Source of the DNA: QHXM01 sp032160705
GTDB lineage: Bacteria > Acidobacteriota > Blastocatellia > Pyrinomonadales > Pyrinomonadaceae
Assembly: GCA_032160705.1 (NCBI GenBank)
Contig: JAVHVE010000006.1
Coordinates: forward strand, 49,434-113,433
Length of the DNA stretch: 64,000 bases
Direction: 5' to 3'
In this document: piece after piece, positions 19,078 through 28,015 of the stretch
Position numbering within the stretch: position 1 is the first letter of the stretch
Layout: every line of letters starts with the position of its first letter
Position numbers and translations under genes: made by a program
Notes under the pieces: model-generated
What the model saw: only the letters and a program-made list of their open reading frames with translations
What the model was told of the DNA's origin: nothing
The model's database searches: none

Positions 19078-19718
19078 ATCCCCGAAGGGGATAAACATAA
19101 TAGCCGGGGGCAAGCGCGTGAGCGCGCCGCCCCCGGTAACATGATAATAAACGTCCCGACCCTGAAAGGGTCGCGCATCCGAAAGAGAACGGGTGAACGG
19201 CGATGCCACAGAGCTTGGTCAGCCTGTTGGTGCATGTAGTGTTCTCGACAAAGCATCGCGCCAATCTAATTGTGCCGGAGATTGAAGCCGACCTCTTCGC
19301 GTTTATGGCAGGCGTCCTGAAAAACCATGACTCGCGGCTTCTGGCGGCCAACGGGACAGCCAATCATGTCCATTTGCTTATCGCACAATCAAAGAATGTC
19401 GCGCTCAGTCTCTTAATACAGGAACTTAAAAAGAGTACGTCAAGGTGGATTAAAGCGCGGGGCGCGAAGTTTAAGAATTTTCAATGGCAGGATGGATACG
19501 GAGCTTTCTCAATCGGCGAATCGAATGTTCCGGCGCTGAAGCAATATATCGCGCGGCAGAAAGAGAAGCACCGAAAGGAAAGTTTTGAAAATGAATTAGT
19601 TTCGATGAAAAATACGTGTGGGATTAGCAATGGTGCGACCCTTTCAGGGTCGAAACATTTGTTCGATGCCGTTCCGAGGGCGTTGCCCTCGGCTATTATG
19701 TTCATCCCCTTCGGGGAT
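19078..19718. mobile_element. RAYT element: Y1 transposase gene flanked by mirrored palindromes (array copy 2)
   Basis: Left side: ATCCCCGAAGGGGAT (19078-19092); a compound TAGCCGGGGGC...GCCCCCGGTAA palindrome (19101-19139); GACCCTGAAAGGGTC (19158-19172). Right side: GACCCTTTCAGGGTC (19637-19651); CCGAGGGCGTTGCCCTCGG plus CTA (19674-19695); ATCCCCTTCGGGGAT (19704-19718). The outer and inner palindromes are exact reverse complements, and the bases between the two outer ones (AACATAATAGCCG) also match, so the ends form an imperfect inverted repeat around the transposase. Spacings match the three gene-less arrays at 5122, 27801 and 49657. Confidence 0.85.
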
Positions 19719-19736
19719 GCCTCGGTTGCAGGTTGA
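19203..19736 (+). CDS. REP-associated tyrosine transposase (RAYT, IS200/Y1 family)
   Basis: The HUH motif is H55-V-H57 (GTANHVHLLI), and Y115 (ALKQYIARQKEKHRK) is the likely nucleophile. The family opening LLVHVVFSTKHR is present. The true Y1 fold covers about residues 1-136; from ~140 the frame translates the right-hand palindromes to a stop at 19736, so the C-terminus is made from repeat sequence. RAYTs process single-stranded palindromic REP sequences. The gene lies at the centre of the mirrored palindromes, between malQ and a GH13 gene, and has not disrupted either. Confidence 0.85.
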   Translation: MPQSLVSLLVHVVFSTKHRANLIVPEIEADLFAFMAGVLKNHDSRLLAANGTANHVHLLIAQSKNVALSLLIQELKKSTSRWIKARGAKFKNFQWQDGYGAFSIGESNVPALKQYIARQKEKHRKESFENELVSMKNTCGISNGATLSGSKHLFDAVPRALPSAIMFIPFGDASVAG

Positions 19737-19768
19737 GGGATATTTAGGTTTCCATCATTCAGGGTTAC

Positions 19769-21670
19769 ATGAGCAAGAATCTTTACAAAAAATTTGGGCG
19801 CGGCGCGGCCTTCATCCTTCTCTTATTCTTTACCACCTCCGTGTGTCCAGCGCAGAACGCTCCGGCAGTCCTCAAAGTCGAACCGCCAAACTGGTGGATT
19901 GGCCACTCGATCAACCCTGTGCGCGTGCTGATTCGCGGAAACAATTTAAATGGGGCGCGGGTCGAGGCTGTGGGCGCAGGCTTGAAGACCGGATTGACGC
20001 GCGTCAACGCGGCGGGGACATACATGTTCGTGGATGTCTTGATTGACCCCCAGGCGAAGCCGGGCGGTCGCGCGCTTCGCATCACGACCAGTAACGGAAC
20101 GACAGATGCGCCTTTTGAAATCAACGCTCCGCTCAACCGCGCCGGGCGCTTTCAAGGCTTTTCAACCGACGACGTGATCTACCTGTTGATGCCTGACCGC
20201 TTCAGCGATGGCGATCCTACTAATAACGACCCTCCGCAATCACGCGGCCTCTATGACAGGGCGAACAAATTTCGTTATCACGGCGGCGACTTGCAGGGCG
20301 TCATTAATCGCCTGCCTTACCTGAAAGATTTGGGCATCACGGCAATCTGGCTCACGCCCTGGTACGATAACGTTAATCACCCCGACGAGATTGAGAAAAA
20401 AGAAGGCGGCACGACCACAGGCTTTCACGGCTACGGGGCGATAGATTTCTACGGCGTTGAGGAACACTTCGGCACACTCAACAAGCTCCGTGAATTGGTT
20501 GACGAAGCGCACAAGCAGGGAATCAAGATCATTCAGGACGAGGTGGCGAATCACACAGGCCCGTATCACCCTTGGGTGGACGACTCGCCGACGCCCACCT
20601 GGTATAACGGTACGCGAGCGGCGCATCTGAAGAACGTCTTTCAAACCTGGATGCTTCACGACCCGCGCGCTGAAGCAATAGCCAAGCGCGAAACGATGGA
20701 AGGCTGGTTTCTGGATTTCCTGCCAGACCTTAATCAAACCGATGAAGAGGTCGAGCGGTACCTGATTCAAAATACGCTCTGGTGGATTGGAACGACCGGA
20801 CTTGACGGAATCCGGCAGGATACGTGGCAGTATGTTCCGAATAGTTTTTGGCGGGAATGGACGGCGGCGATCAAGCGCGAGTACCCAAATTTTCGCGTCG
20901 TCGGTGAAGTAAAGGACGGCGACGCAGTCCACGTTTCATTCTTTCAGGGCGGGCGCGTGCGCTTCGACGGCGTTGACTCCGGCCTTGATACGCTTCTGGA
21001 TTTTCCTCTCTTCTATCCCATCCGCCACGCCTTCGCCGAAGGAAAGAATCTGGACGAAGTGCCGAAGACGCTGGCGAAGGATTACATCTACACCAACCCT
21101 GATATTCTGGTCACATTGCTCGGCGATCACGACGACAAGCGTTTTATGAGCGAGCCAGGGGCAACCGTGACCGGGTTAAAGCTCGCGCACACGTTCCTGT
21201 TAACGACACGCGGCATCCCGCAGCTTTACTACGGCGACGAAATCGCCATGACCGGCGCGGACGAGCCGACCACGCGACAGGATTTCCCCGGCGGTTTTCC
21301 CGGCGACCGTCGCAATGCGTTCACCAAAAATGGTCGCACTCCCGAAGAGCAAAACCTCTTCGAGCACGTGCGTAAATTGTTGCAGATGCGCGCGGAGCTT
21401 GAACCTTTGAGGCGAGGTTCACTTATCAATCTACACGTCGCGCCGCAACAATATGCTTACGCGCGTGTGACGACGCGCGCCTCCGTCATCGTCGTTATCA
21501 ACAACGATACACAGCCTTCGACCATGGAGTTCGACGTGACGAGAGCGGGCATTGAGAATGACGCAGCCCTCAGCGTCCATCTCGGAACGGCGGGCAGAGG
21601 TAGCGTCCATAATGGAATACTGAGAGTTACTTTGCCCGCGCGCTCCGCAAGCATTCTTTCAGAACGATAG
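19769..21670 (+). CDS. Secreted GH13 alpha-amylase-family enzyme with cyclomaltodextrinase-type N-domain
   Basis: 633 residues; signal peptide AAFILLLFFTTSVCPAQ. N-domain LKVEPPNWWIGHSINPVRVL, then a GH13 barrel: region I QDEVANHTG, region II GLDGIRQD, region III VGEVKDGD, region IV LLGDHDDKRF. It is a paralogue of the enzyme at 15499; the phrases RGIPQLYYGDEIA and FPGGFPGD are shared. Region IV differs (GDHDD for NNHDV), so its substrate or bond preference may differ. It starts 32 bases after the RAYT frame and precedes an SDR gene by 19 bases, probably as one transcript. Confidence 0.9.
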   Translation: MSKNLYKKFGRGAAFILLLFFTTSVCPAQNAPAVLKVEPPNWWIGHSINPVRVLIRGNNLNGARVEAVGAGLKTGLTRVNAAGTYMFVDVLIDPQAKPGGRALRITTSNGTTDAPFEINAPLNRAGRFQGFSTDDVIYLLMPDRFSDGDPTNNDPPQSRGLYDRANKFRYHGGDLQGVINRLPYLKDLGITAIWLTPWYDNVNHPDEIEKKEGGTTTGFHGYGAIDFYGVEEHFGTLNKLRELVDEAHKQGIKIIQDEVANHTGPYHPWVDDSPTPTWYNGTRAAHLKNVFQTWMLHDPRAEAIAKRETMEGWFLDFLPDLNQTDEEVERYLIQNTLWWIGTTGLDGIRQDTWQYVPNSFWREWTAAIKREYPNFRVVGEVKDGDAVHVSFFQGGRVRFDGVDSGLDTLLDFPLFYPIRHAFAEGKNLDEVPKTLAKDYIYTNPDILVTLLGDHDDKRFMSEPGATVTGLKLAHTFLLTTRGIPQLYYGDEIAMTGADEPTTRQDFPGGFPGDRRNAFTKNGRTPEEQNLFEHVRKLLQMRAELEPLRRGSLINLHVAPQQYAYARVTTRASVIVVINNDTQPSTMEFDVTRAGIENDAALSVHLGTAGRGSVHNGILRVTLPARSASILSER

Positions 21671-21689
21671 CAGCCATCTACACGAGATT

Positions 21690-22418
21690 ATGACAGCCTT
21701 GAATAACAAGCCATTTTCGGAACAGGTTGCGATCATTACGGGCGGCGGCACAGGCATCGGGCGCGCGTTCAGCGAAGCTCTCTCTCAAGCAGGTGCGCGC
21801 GTCGTCATCGCTTCGCGTCGTGAAGAGATGTTGCGGCAGACTGCGGATGAATTGAATGCGAAGGCGAACGCCGAACGGGTTTATCCATATGCGTTCGACG
21901 TGCGCAGTCGCGCCGAGGTTGAATCGCTCGTCAGCTACACGATGGAGCGTTTCCATTCCATTGACGTGCTGATTAACAACGCGGGGCTTGCCGTGCCGGA
22001 AACCGTCGCAGAGATTACGGACGAAGGCTGGGATAAAGTGATGGACACGAATCTGCGCGGCGCAATGTGGTTCGTGCAAGCCGCGTTGCCTGTGATGATC
22101 GCGCAAGATTTCGGCGACGTGGTGAACGTCTCGTCACAGGCCGGGAAGCACGGCTACGCGGACGTGCCGTCTTACTGCGCCTCGAAATTCGGCCTGCTGG
22201 GATTCGCTGAAGCCCTGCGAGATGACGTTCGCAAGTCGGGCGCAAACATCCGCATCTTCAATTTCTGTCCCGGATTGGTTGACGTAGAACACACAGGTGA
22301 AAAGGAAGAACCGCGTGCGGGCGCGATTCACGTCAGGAACATGGCGCGCACGCTCTTGTTCGCGCTCACACTCGACCGTGACGTGGTCGTCGAAGACATC
22401 AACATCTATGCGAGATGA
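21690..22418 (+). CDS. Short-chain dehydrogenase/reductase
   Basis: 242 residues, a classical SDR: nucleotide-binding TGGGTGIGRAF near 18-28, NNAG near 91, the catalytic Ser in VNVSSQAG and YCASK (Tyr-x-x-x-Lys). The residue after the second beta strand is Arg (VIASRREEM), which favours NADP(H). The substrate is not deducible. The gene lies between a GH13 enzyme and a sugar symporter and could reduce a sugar or sugar-derived carbonyl, but this is inference. Its stop codon lies at the edge of a hairpin repeat. Confidence 0.9.
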   Translation: MTALNNKPFSEQVAIITGGGTGIGRAFSEALSQAGARVVIASRREEMLRQTADELNAKANAERVYPYAFDVRSRAEVESLVSYTMERFHSIDVLINNAGLAVPETVAEITDEGWDKVMDTNLRGAMWFVQAALPVMIAQDFGDVVNVSSQAGKHGYADVPSYCASKFGLLGFAEALRDDVRKSGANIRIFNFCPGLVDVEHTGEKEEPRAGAIHVRNMARTLLFALTLDRDVVVEDINIYAR

Positions 22419-22508
22419 GTCTGGAGTCTGAAGTCTGGAGTCAAAAGACAGAAATTGTTTTTGACCAGTTGACTTCAGACTCCTTGACTCCAGACTCCAG
22501 ACTTTTTT
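22417..22508 (+). repeat. GTCTGGA-type hairpin repeat, terminator-like
   Basis: Left arm 22417-22447 is a run of GAGTCTGGAGTCTGAA-like repeats; right arm 22470-22503 (TTCAGACTCCTTGACTCC then AGACTCCAGAC) is complementary and followed by TTTTTT. This end could terminate transcription of the SDR gene. The ribosome site (AGAGGAG) of the next gene starts three bases later. Confidence 0.8.
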
Positions 22509-22523
22509 CGAGAGGAGCGCTTC

Positions 22524-23939
22524 ATGCAGCAGAAACCGCGTTTGAGCTTCTGGCAAATCTGGAACATGAGTTTCGGGTTCTTCGGGATTCAGTTTGCATT
22601 TGGCTTGCAGCAGGCCAACATGAGCAACATCTTCAAGAATCTGGGGGCGGCGACTGATGACATCCCGATTCTCTGGCTGGCTGCGCCGCTGACCGGCCTG
22701 ATCGTGCAGCCGATCATCGGTTCGATGAGTGACCGGACGTGGAATCGCCTGGGACGGCGTCGTCCCTTCTTTCTGGTCGGCGCGATTCTCTCCGCTTTCG
22801 CGCTCTTCTTCATGCCCAATTCGTCAGCGGTCTGGATGGCGGTGGTTTTTCTCTGGCTGCTGGATGCCAGCGTCAACATCAGCATGGAGCCGTTTCGCGC
22901 CTTCGTCGCCGACAAGCTCAATACAGATCAGCGGACTACCGGGTTTGTCATGCAGAGCTTTTTCATCGGCGCGGGCGCAGCAATAGCCAGCGCGCTGCCC
23001 TGGATGTTCCGTAAGTTTGGTGTGACGGATGAAACCACGAGCGGAGTGCCGCTGACAGTCAAATACTCATTTCAGGTCGGCGCAGCCGCTTTGCTGATCG
23101 CAGTGCTGTGGACTGTCTTCACTTCTAAAGAGTATCCGCCGGAAAACCTTGAAGAGTTCAAGCGTAAGCGCGCCGAATCGCGAGGCGTTGGGAACTGGTT
23201 CAAAGAAATCTTTTCCGCCATGCGCGAAATGCCGCAGACGATGAAGCAGTTGGCAGTGGTGCAGGTGTTCACCTGGCTGGGGCTGTTCTGCATGTGGATG
23301 TTTTTCGGACTGACGACAGCGCAACAGGTTTTCGGCGTCACCAATCTGGATGATCCAGCCCAGAGGGTGCTCAAAGATATGGGCAACGAATGGGGCGGGT
23401 TCGGGTTCTCCGTCTATTCAATCGTCTGCTTTGCCATTGCCTTCATCCTGCCGAAGCTGGCGGCGGCGACGAGCCGGAAGACGGTTCACGCCCTCGCGCT
23501 CATCTGCGGCGGCGTTGGTTTGCTCTCGACCTATTTCATTCACGATAAAAATATCTGGCTCGTGAGCATGGTCGGGGTTGGCATCGCCTGGGCGTCAATC
23601 CTCTCGATGCCGTATGCGATTCTGGCGGGCTCGCTGCCGCCTGCGCGGATGGGCGTCTATATGGGTATTTTCAACTTCTTCATTGTCATTCCCGAAATCA
23701 TCGCCTCGCTGACGTTCCAGCCGCTCGTCAAGTATGTCTTCAATAACAACCCGCTCTACGTCGTCATGCTCGGCGGAGTTTGTTTGCTGGTTGCCGCTGC
23801 GCTCGTCTCAATCGTGCGTGATGTCTCGGATAAGATTCCGGTCGGAAAAGTTATCGAAGCGGATGAGCACGAGCCTCTGATGACGCAGGGCACAGCCCAA
23901 CCCGTGCCGAGCACGGGATTGATTGATGAGGGACGGTGA
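22524..23939 (+). CDS. Sugar/cation symporter (major facilitator, maltose/sucrose type)
   Basis: 471 residues, about 12 membrane segments. The opening (WNMSFGFFGIQFAFGLQQAN) and GSMSDRTWNRLGRRRPF after the second helix match the glycoside-pentoside-hexuronide/SLC45-like sugar transporters, including bacterial maltose permeases. AGAGGAG six bases before ATG 22524 is a good ribosome site. Between secreted amylases and malQ it most likely imports maltose or short maltodextrins with a proton or sodium. Its stop overlaps the start of the next amylase gene. Confidence 0.85.
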   Translation: MQQKPRLSFWQIWNMSFGFFGIQFAFGLQQANMSNIFKNLGAATDDIPILWLAAPLTGLIVQPIIGSMSDRTWNRLGRRRPFFLVGAILSAFALFFMPNSSAVWMAVVFLWLLDASVNISMEPFRAFVADKLNTDQRTTGFVMQSFFIGAGAAIASALPWMFRKFGVTDETTSGVPLTVKYSFQVGAAALLIAVLWTVFTSKEYPPENLEEFKRKRAESRGVGNWFKEIFSAMREMPQTMKQLAVVQVFTWLGLFCMWMFFGLTTAQQVFGVTNLDDPAQRVLKDMGNEWGGFGFSVYSIVCFAIAFILPKLAAATSRKTVHALALICGGVGLLSTYFIHDKNIWLVSMVGVGIAWASILSMPYAILAGSLPPARMGVYMGIFNFFIVIPEIIASLTFQPLVKYVFNNNPLYVVMLGGVCLLVAAALVSIVRDVSDKIPVGKVIEADEHEPLMTQGTAQPVPSTGLIDEGR

Positions 23940-25444
23940 ATTTCAGGATGAACAGCACAAAAGAGGTTGAGCGCGCAGGCGATTGGTCGCGCACGGCATT
24001 TCGCAAGCGATTATCGAGGCTCTGGCAAACGGGACTGGGCGCATTGCTGCTGGCAAGCGTTTTCGCCCTCTCATGTGTTCAGGCCAGCGCACAGCAAACC
24101 GCGCCGCGTGATTTTTCAAAAGAGACTGCGCGCACGAGTCGCCAGTGGGTGCGCGACGGTGTGATCTATGAAATCTTCCCGCGCGTTTTCTCTCCTGAAG
24201 GAAATTTTAATGGCGTGACGGCGCGGCTCGACCAGTTGAAAGATGTGGGCGTGACTATTTTGTGGCTGATGCCGATTCACCCTGTCGGGCAGGAGAAGAA
24301 GAAGGGAACTATCGGCAGCCCTTATGCCGTGCGCGATTATTATGCAATTAACCCGGATTACGGCACGAAAGAAGATTTGAAGCGTCTGGTGGGGGAAGCT
24401 CACCGGCGCGGGATGAAAGTCATCATTGACATCGTGGCCAATCACACGTCCTGGGACAGCGTCTTGATGAAGCAGTCCGATTTCTACACGCATGATGCGA
24501 GCGGCAAAATTATTCCGCCCGTGCCGGATTGGGCTGACGTTGCCGACCTTAATTACGACAACCCACGCTTGCGCGATTACATGGTCGAGATGCTGAAATA
24601 CTGGCTCAAAGAATTTGACCTGGACGGTTTTCGTTGCGACGTGGCGGGATTTGTGCCGACAGATTTCTGGGAACGTGCGCGCACAGAGCTTGAACGAATC
24701 AAGCCGGACATCGTCATGCTGGCCGAATGGGACAGCCCCGACCTGCTCGTCAAAGCCTTCGATTTTGATTACGCGTGGCCGATGCACAGCGCGCTGACGG
24801 AAGTTTTGATGGGGATGAAGCCTGCGACCGCTTTTCGCCAAACATGGGAGGATGAGCGGAAAAAATTTCCGCGTGGTGCTCTGCACATGCGTTTCTCGGA
24901 TAATCACGATGAGCGGCGGGCGGTTGCGCGCTTTGGGGAACGCGGCGCGCTCGCGGCCTCCGCCCTGATGTTCACGCTCGACGGCGTCCCGCTCATTTAT
25001 AATGGGATGGAGGTCGGAGACACGGCTGAATCGGGTTCGCCCGCGCTTTTTGAGAAAATTCCCATCCTGTGGCAGATCGCGGAGCGTCGCCCGGAATTCC
25101 CGCGCTTCTACAAACAGATGATTGCTTTGAGGAAATCGAGCGAAGCGTTGCGGCGCGGCGAGATGCAATGGTTACGCAACTCGGACGAGTCGCGCGTTGT
25201 GACTTATGCGCGGCGCACCGGCGAAGAGGAAATCCTGGTGGCGATCAACTTCTCGAATCAACCGTTTGTCGGCTTTGTTGAAATCGGCAGCGCAGGTTTC
25301 GCGGACGTGACGCCCGACGTTCAGCCGCCGCTTCCGCCCGATGCGCCAGCGCCGCAGCGCGCAGCCAGAACGCGCGCCATTGGCTTGCCCGCGCTCGCGC
25401 TCGATTCCTGGGGCTTTCGCATCTTTCGTCGCGCTTTGAAGTGA
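23936..25444 (+). CDS. Secreted GH13 alpha-amylase
   Basis: 502 residues if GTG 23936 is used; this start overlaps the transporter stop (GTGA) and has GAGGG upstream. ATG 23948 is an alternative that loses four residues. Signal peptide near 28-52 (LGALLLASVFALSCVQASA). GH13 motifs: region I IIDIVANHTSW, region II DGFRCDVAG (nucleophile Asp), region III MLAEWD (acid/base Glu), region IV FSDNHDERR. There is no N-terminal beta domain, so it belongs to a different GH13 group from the pair at 15499 and 19769. Endo- or exo-action on alpha-1,4-glucans is expected. Translationally coupled to the symporter. Confidence 0.9.
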   Translation: MNFRMNSTKEVERAGDWSRTAFRKRLSRLWQTGLGALLLASVFALSCVQASAQQTAPRDFSKETARTSRQWVRDGVIYEIFPRVFSPEGNFNGVTARLDQLKDVGVTILWLMPIHPVGQEKKKGTIGSPYAVRDYYAINPDYGTKEDLKRLVGEAHRRGMKVIIDIVANHTSWDSVLMKQSDFYTHDASGKIIPPVPDWADVADLNYDNPRLRDYMVEMLKYWLKEFDLDGFRCDVAGFVPTDFWERARTELERIKPDIVMLAEWDSPDLLVKAFDFDYAWPMHSALTEVLMGMKPATAFRQTWEDERKKFPRGALHMRFSDNHDERRAVARFGERGALAASALMFTLDGVPLIYNGMEVGDTAESGSPALFEKIPILWQIAERRPEFPRFYKQMIALRKSSEALRRGEMQWLRNSDESRVVTYARRTGEEEILVAINFSNQPFVGFVEIGSAGFADVTPDVQPPLPPDAPAPQRAARTRAIGLPALALDSWGFRIFRRALK

Positions 25445-25520
25445 AATTCAAAAAGAATAATTCTCAAGCTAAGCCCCCCGAATTGTCCGCCGCCCTCTTT
25501 AATGCCAGGGAGGTTGTAAA

Positions 25521-27761
25521 ATGAAACCCGGAAAACTGACAGGCCTATTATTGGTTCTCGCTCTCATCCTGCTGACAGTTCTGTCCCCGGCTTCAACGCC
25601 GCGCGTTAACGCAAAGTCTTCTCAGGCAGACATCGAAGCGAGAATCAACACCCTGCTCGCGCGAATGACGCTTGAAGAGAAGCTCGGCCAGCTTCAACAG
25701 TTAGACGGGCATGCCGATGGCAGATACAAAGACGAGCAGCCAGACCTCGTGCGGCGGGGCTTGCTCGGCTCGACCTTGAACGTGCGCGGCGCGCGACAGA
25801 CGAACGAATTGCAGAAAATCGCGGTCAACGACTCGCGCCTGAAGATACCGCTCATTTTCGGCTTCGACGTGATTCACGGCTACCGCACAATCTTTCCGAT
25901 TCCACTTGGCGAAGCGAGCAGTTGGGATCGCGTGGCTGTGGAAAGGGCGGCGCACATCGCGGCGGCGGAAGCGAGAGCTGCCGGAGTGCATTGGACTTTT
26001 GCGCCGATGGTTGACATCGCGCGTGACCCGCGCTGGGGACGAATCGCCGAAGGTGCGGGCGAAGATACATTTTTAGGCGCGGCCATGGCGCGTGCGCGCG
26101 TGCGCGGGTTTCAAGGCACGGATTACAGCGCTCCCGACCGCGTTGTCGCCTGCGCCAAGCACTGGGTCGCATACGGCGCGGCTGAGGGCGGGCGCGATTA
26201 CAACACGACCGATATGTCGGAGACGACACTGCGTGAAGTTTATTTTCCGCCGTTCAAGGCGGCAGTGGACGCAGGAGTCGGGACATTCATGTCCGCCTTC
26301 AACGACCTCAACGGCGTGCCCACCTCTGCCAATCCTTTCACGTTGACAGAAGTGTTGCGCCGCGAATGGAAGTTTGACGGTTTTGTTGTCAGCGATTACG
26401 AGTCCGTGAGGGAATTGATGAATCACGGGCTGGCGGCGACGGAAGCGGAAGCAGCGCGCGCAGGTGTGAACGCGGGCGTGGACATGGAAATGGTCAGCCG
26501 ACTTTACAACCAGCACGGCGCTCTACTTCTTAAAGAGGGCAAGGTTTCGCAGGCGACGATTGACGAAGCCGTGCGGCGCATTCTCAGAATCAAGTTTCGC
26601 CTCGGACTATTTGATAAGCCCTACACGGACGAAGGACGCGTGAGTGCAAGTATCTTCAACGCGGAATCAATCGCTGCCGCGCGCGAGATCGCCGGGCGCT
26701 CGATGGTGCTGCTGAAAAATGAGCGTGAGATGTTGCCGCTTGCTAAGAATCTGAAAACAATCGCAGTGATTGGCCCGCTGGCCGACTCTCAAAAAGATGT
26801 GATCGGGTCGTGGTCGGGCGACGGGAAAGCGGAGGATGCCGTCAGCGTGCTCGCCGGAATCAAAGCGAAAGTTTCGCCACAGACCAAAGTTGCTTATGCT
26901 AAAGGTTGTGAGATTACAGGCGACAGCGCAGACGGTTTCGCGGAGGCGGTGCGCGTTGCCGGGGAAGCGGATGTCGCGCTCGTCGTCGTCGGCGAATCGG
27001 CGGAGATGAGCGGCGAGGCGGCTTCGCGTAGCTCGCTTGATCTACCCGGTAGGCAGTTGGATTTAATCAAAGCGATTCACGCAACGGGGAAGCCCTATGT
27101 TGTCGTCTTGATGAATGGGCGACCGTTGACGATTAATTGGATTGCGGAGAATTCGCCCGCGATTCTGGAAACATGGTTTGCGGGCACACAGGCGGGGAAC
27201 GCCATCGCGGACGTGCTTTTCGGAGACGTGAACCCGGGCGGCAAGCTCCCCGTCACGTTTCCGCGCAGCGTCGGCCAGATTCCGATTTACTATAATCATA
27301 AAAACACAGGTCGCCCGCCTGACGTGAATAACAAATACACGTCGAAATATCTGGACGTGCTCGTCACCCCGCTCTTTCCGTTTGGCTTTGGCTTGAGCTA
27401 TACCCAGTTTCAATTGGCGAATCTTCAATTGAGCGCACGAAGCATTCCGCCCGGTGGGCGATTGACGGCGAGCGTTGAGGTGATGAATTCTGGAAAACGC
27501 GCGGGCGATGAGGTCGTGCAACTGTACGTCAGGGATATGGCGGCGAGCCGGACGCGCCCTGTCAGAGAACTGAAAGGCTTTGAGCGAATCACACTCAATG
27601 CCGGAGAGAAGCGACGCGTCGAGTTCACGCTTGCGCCCGATCAACTGGGCTTCTACAACCGCGAGATGCGTTTCGTGGTCGAGCCGGGCGAGTTCAAAGT
27701 TTTTGTCGGTAATAGCTCTCTGGGCGGCCTTGAAGCGAGTTTTGAAGTTAGCGAGAAGTAA
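25521..27761 (+). CDS. bglX: Periplasmic beta-glucosidase, GH3 (BglX-like)
   Basis: 746 residues with a signal peptide (LLLVLALILLTVLSPAS). The order is that of BglX: GH3 N-domain (FAPMVDIARDPRWGRIAEGA near 158-177; KHWVAYGAAEGGRDYNTTDM), nucleophile Asp in GFVVSDYESV, GH3 C-domain (NPGGKLPVTFPRS) and a fibronectin-III-like tail (GDEVVQLYVRDM ... RVEFTL). GGGAGG lies upstream of ATG 25521. It should remove terminal beta-linked glucose; this is a beta-glucan function among alpha-glucan genes, consistent with the GH144-like neighbour. Confidence 0.9.
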   Translation: MKPGKLTGLLLVLALILLTVLSPASTPRVNAKSSQADIEARINTLLARMTLEEKLGQLQQLDGHADGRYKDEQPDLVRRGLLGSTLNVRGARQTNELQKIAVNDSRLKIPLIFGFDVIHGYRTIFPIPLGEASSWDRVAVERAAHIAAAEARAAGVHWTFAPMVDIARDPRWGRIAEGAGEDTFLGAAMARARVRGFQGTDYSAPDRVVACAKHWVAYGAAEGGRDYNTTDMSETTLREVYFPPFKAAVDAGVGTFMSAFNDLNGVPTSANPFTLTEVLRREWKFDGFVVSDYESVRELMNHGLAATEAEAARAGVNAGVDMEMVSRLYNQHGALLLKEGKVSQATIDEAVRRILRIKFRLGLFDKPYTDEGRVSASIFNAESIAAAREIAGRSMVLLKNEREMLPLAKNLKTIAVIGPLADSQKDVIGSWSGDGKAEDAVSVLAGIKAKVSPQTKVAYAKGCEITGDSADGFAEAVRVAGEADVALVVVGESAEMSGEAASRSSLDLPGRQLDLIKAIHATGKPYVVVLMNGRPLTINWIAENSPAILETWFAGTQAGNAIADVLFGDVNPGGKLPVTFPRSVGQIPIYYNHKNTGRPPDVNNKYTSKYLDVLVTPLFPFGFGLSYTQFQLANLQLSARSIPPGGRLTASVEVMNSGKRAGDEVVQLYVRDMAASRTRPVRELKGFERITLNAGEKRRVEFTLAPDQLGFYNREMRFVVEPGEFKVFVGNSSLGGLEASFEVSEK

Positions 27762-27800
27762 ATAGCGTGAGGCCGATATAAAAGGTCGGCTGCGTTTCCA

Positions 27801-27982
27801 GCCCCGGAGGGGCGATATATCAGTAGCCCATGACGTAAGTCATGGGTTAGGGTGCAAATAAAAATCATCAAGCCCCGGAGGGGCGAAATAATCTATATCG
27901 CCCCTCCGGGGCTTTGAAATAATTCTTGCACAATAACCCAGGGCTGACGCCCTGGGCTACTGGTATTCTGCCCCTCCGGGGC
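27801..27982. repeat. Mirrored six-palindrome array (copy 3)
   Basis: Order: GCCCCGGAGGGGC (27801-27813), TAGCCCATGACGT...GGGTTA (27824-27849), GCCCCGGAGGGGC (27872-27884), then the mirror GCCCCTCCGGGGC (27900-27912), AACCCAGGGCTGACGCCCTG plus GGCTA (27935-27959), GCCCCTCCGGGGC (27970-27982). Gaps are about 10 and 22 bases on both sides and 15 in the centre. The two middle palindromes keep the TAGCCCA/TGGGTTA frame but have different, still self-complementary stems. No gene lies in 27762-28012. Confidence 0.9.
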
Positions 27983-28015
27983 TGAGCGTCCAACGTTTTG
28001 AAGAGGGGACAGGTG

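Noticed and set aside
19203..19736. Full-length 177-residue transposase as the native protein
   Set aside because: Residues after about 140 are a translation of the flanking palindromes, so the native C-terminus is not defined by this stop.
24116..25168. 350-codon open frame on the minus strand opposite the GH13 gene
   Set aside because: It is an antisense shadow of a clear GH13 gene in GC-rich DNA, with no recognisable domain. The same applies to long antisense frames at 3287-4093, 40096-41037 and 47211-48119.
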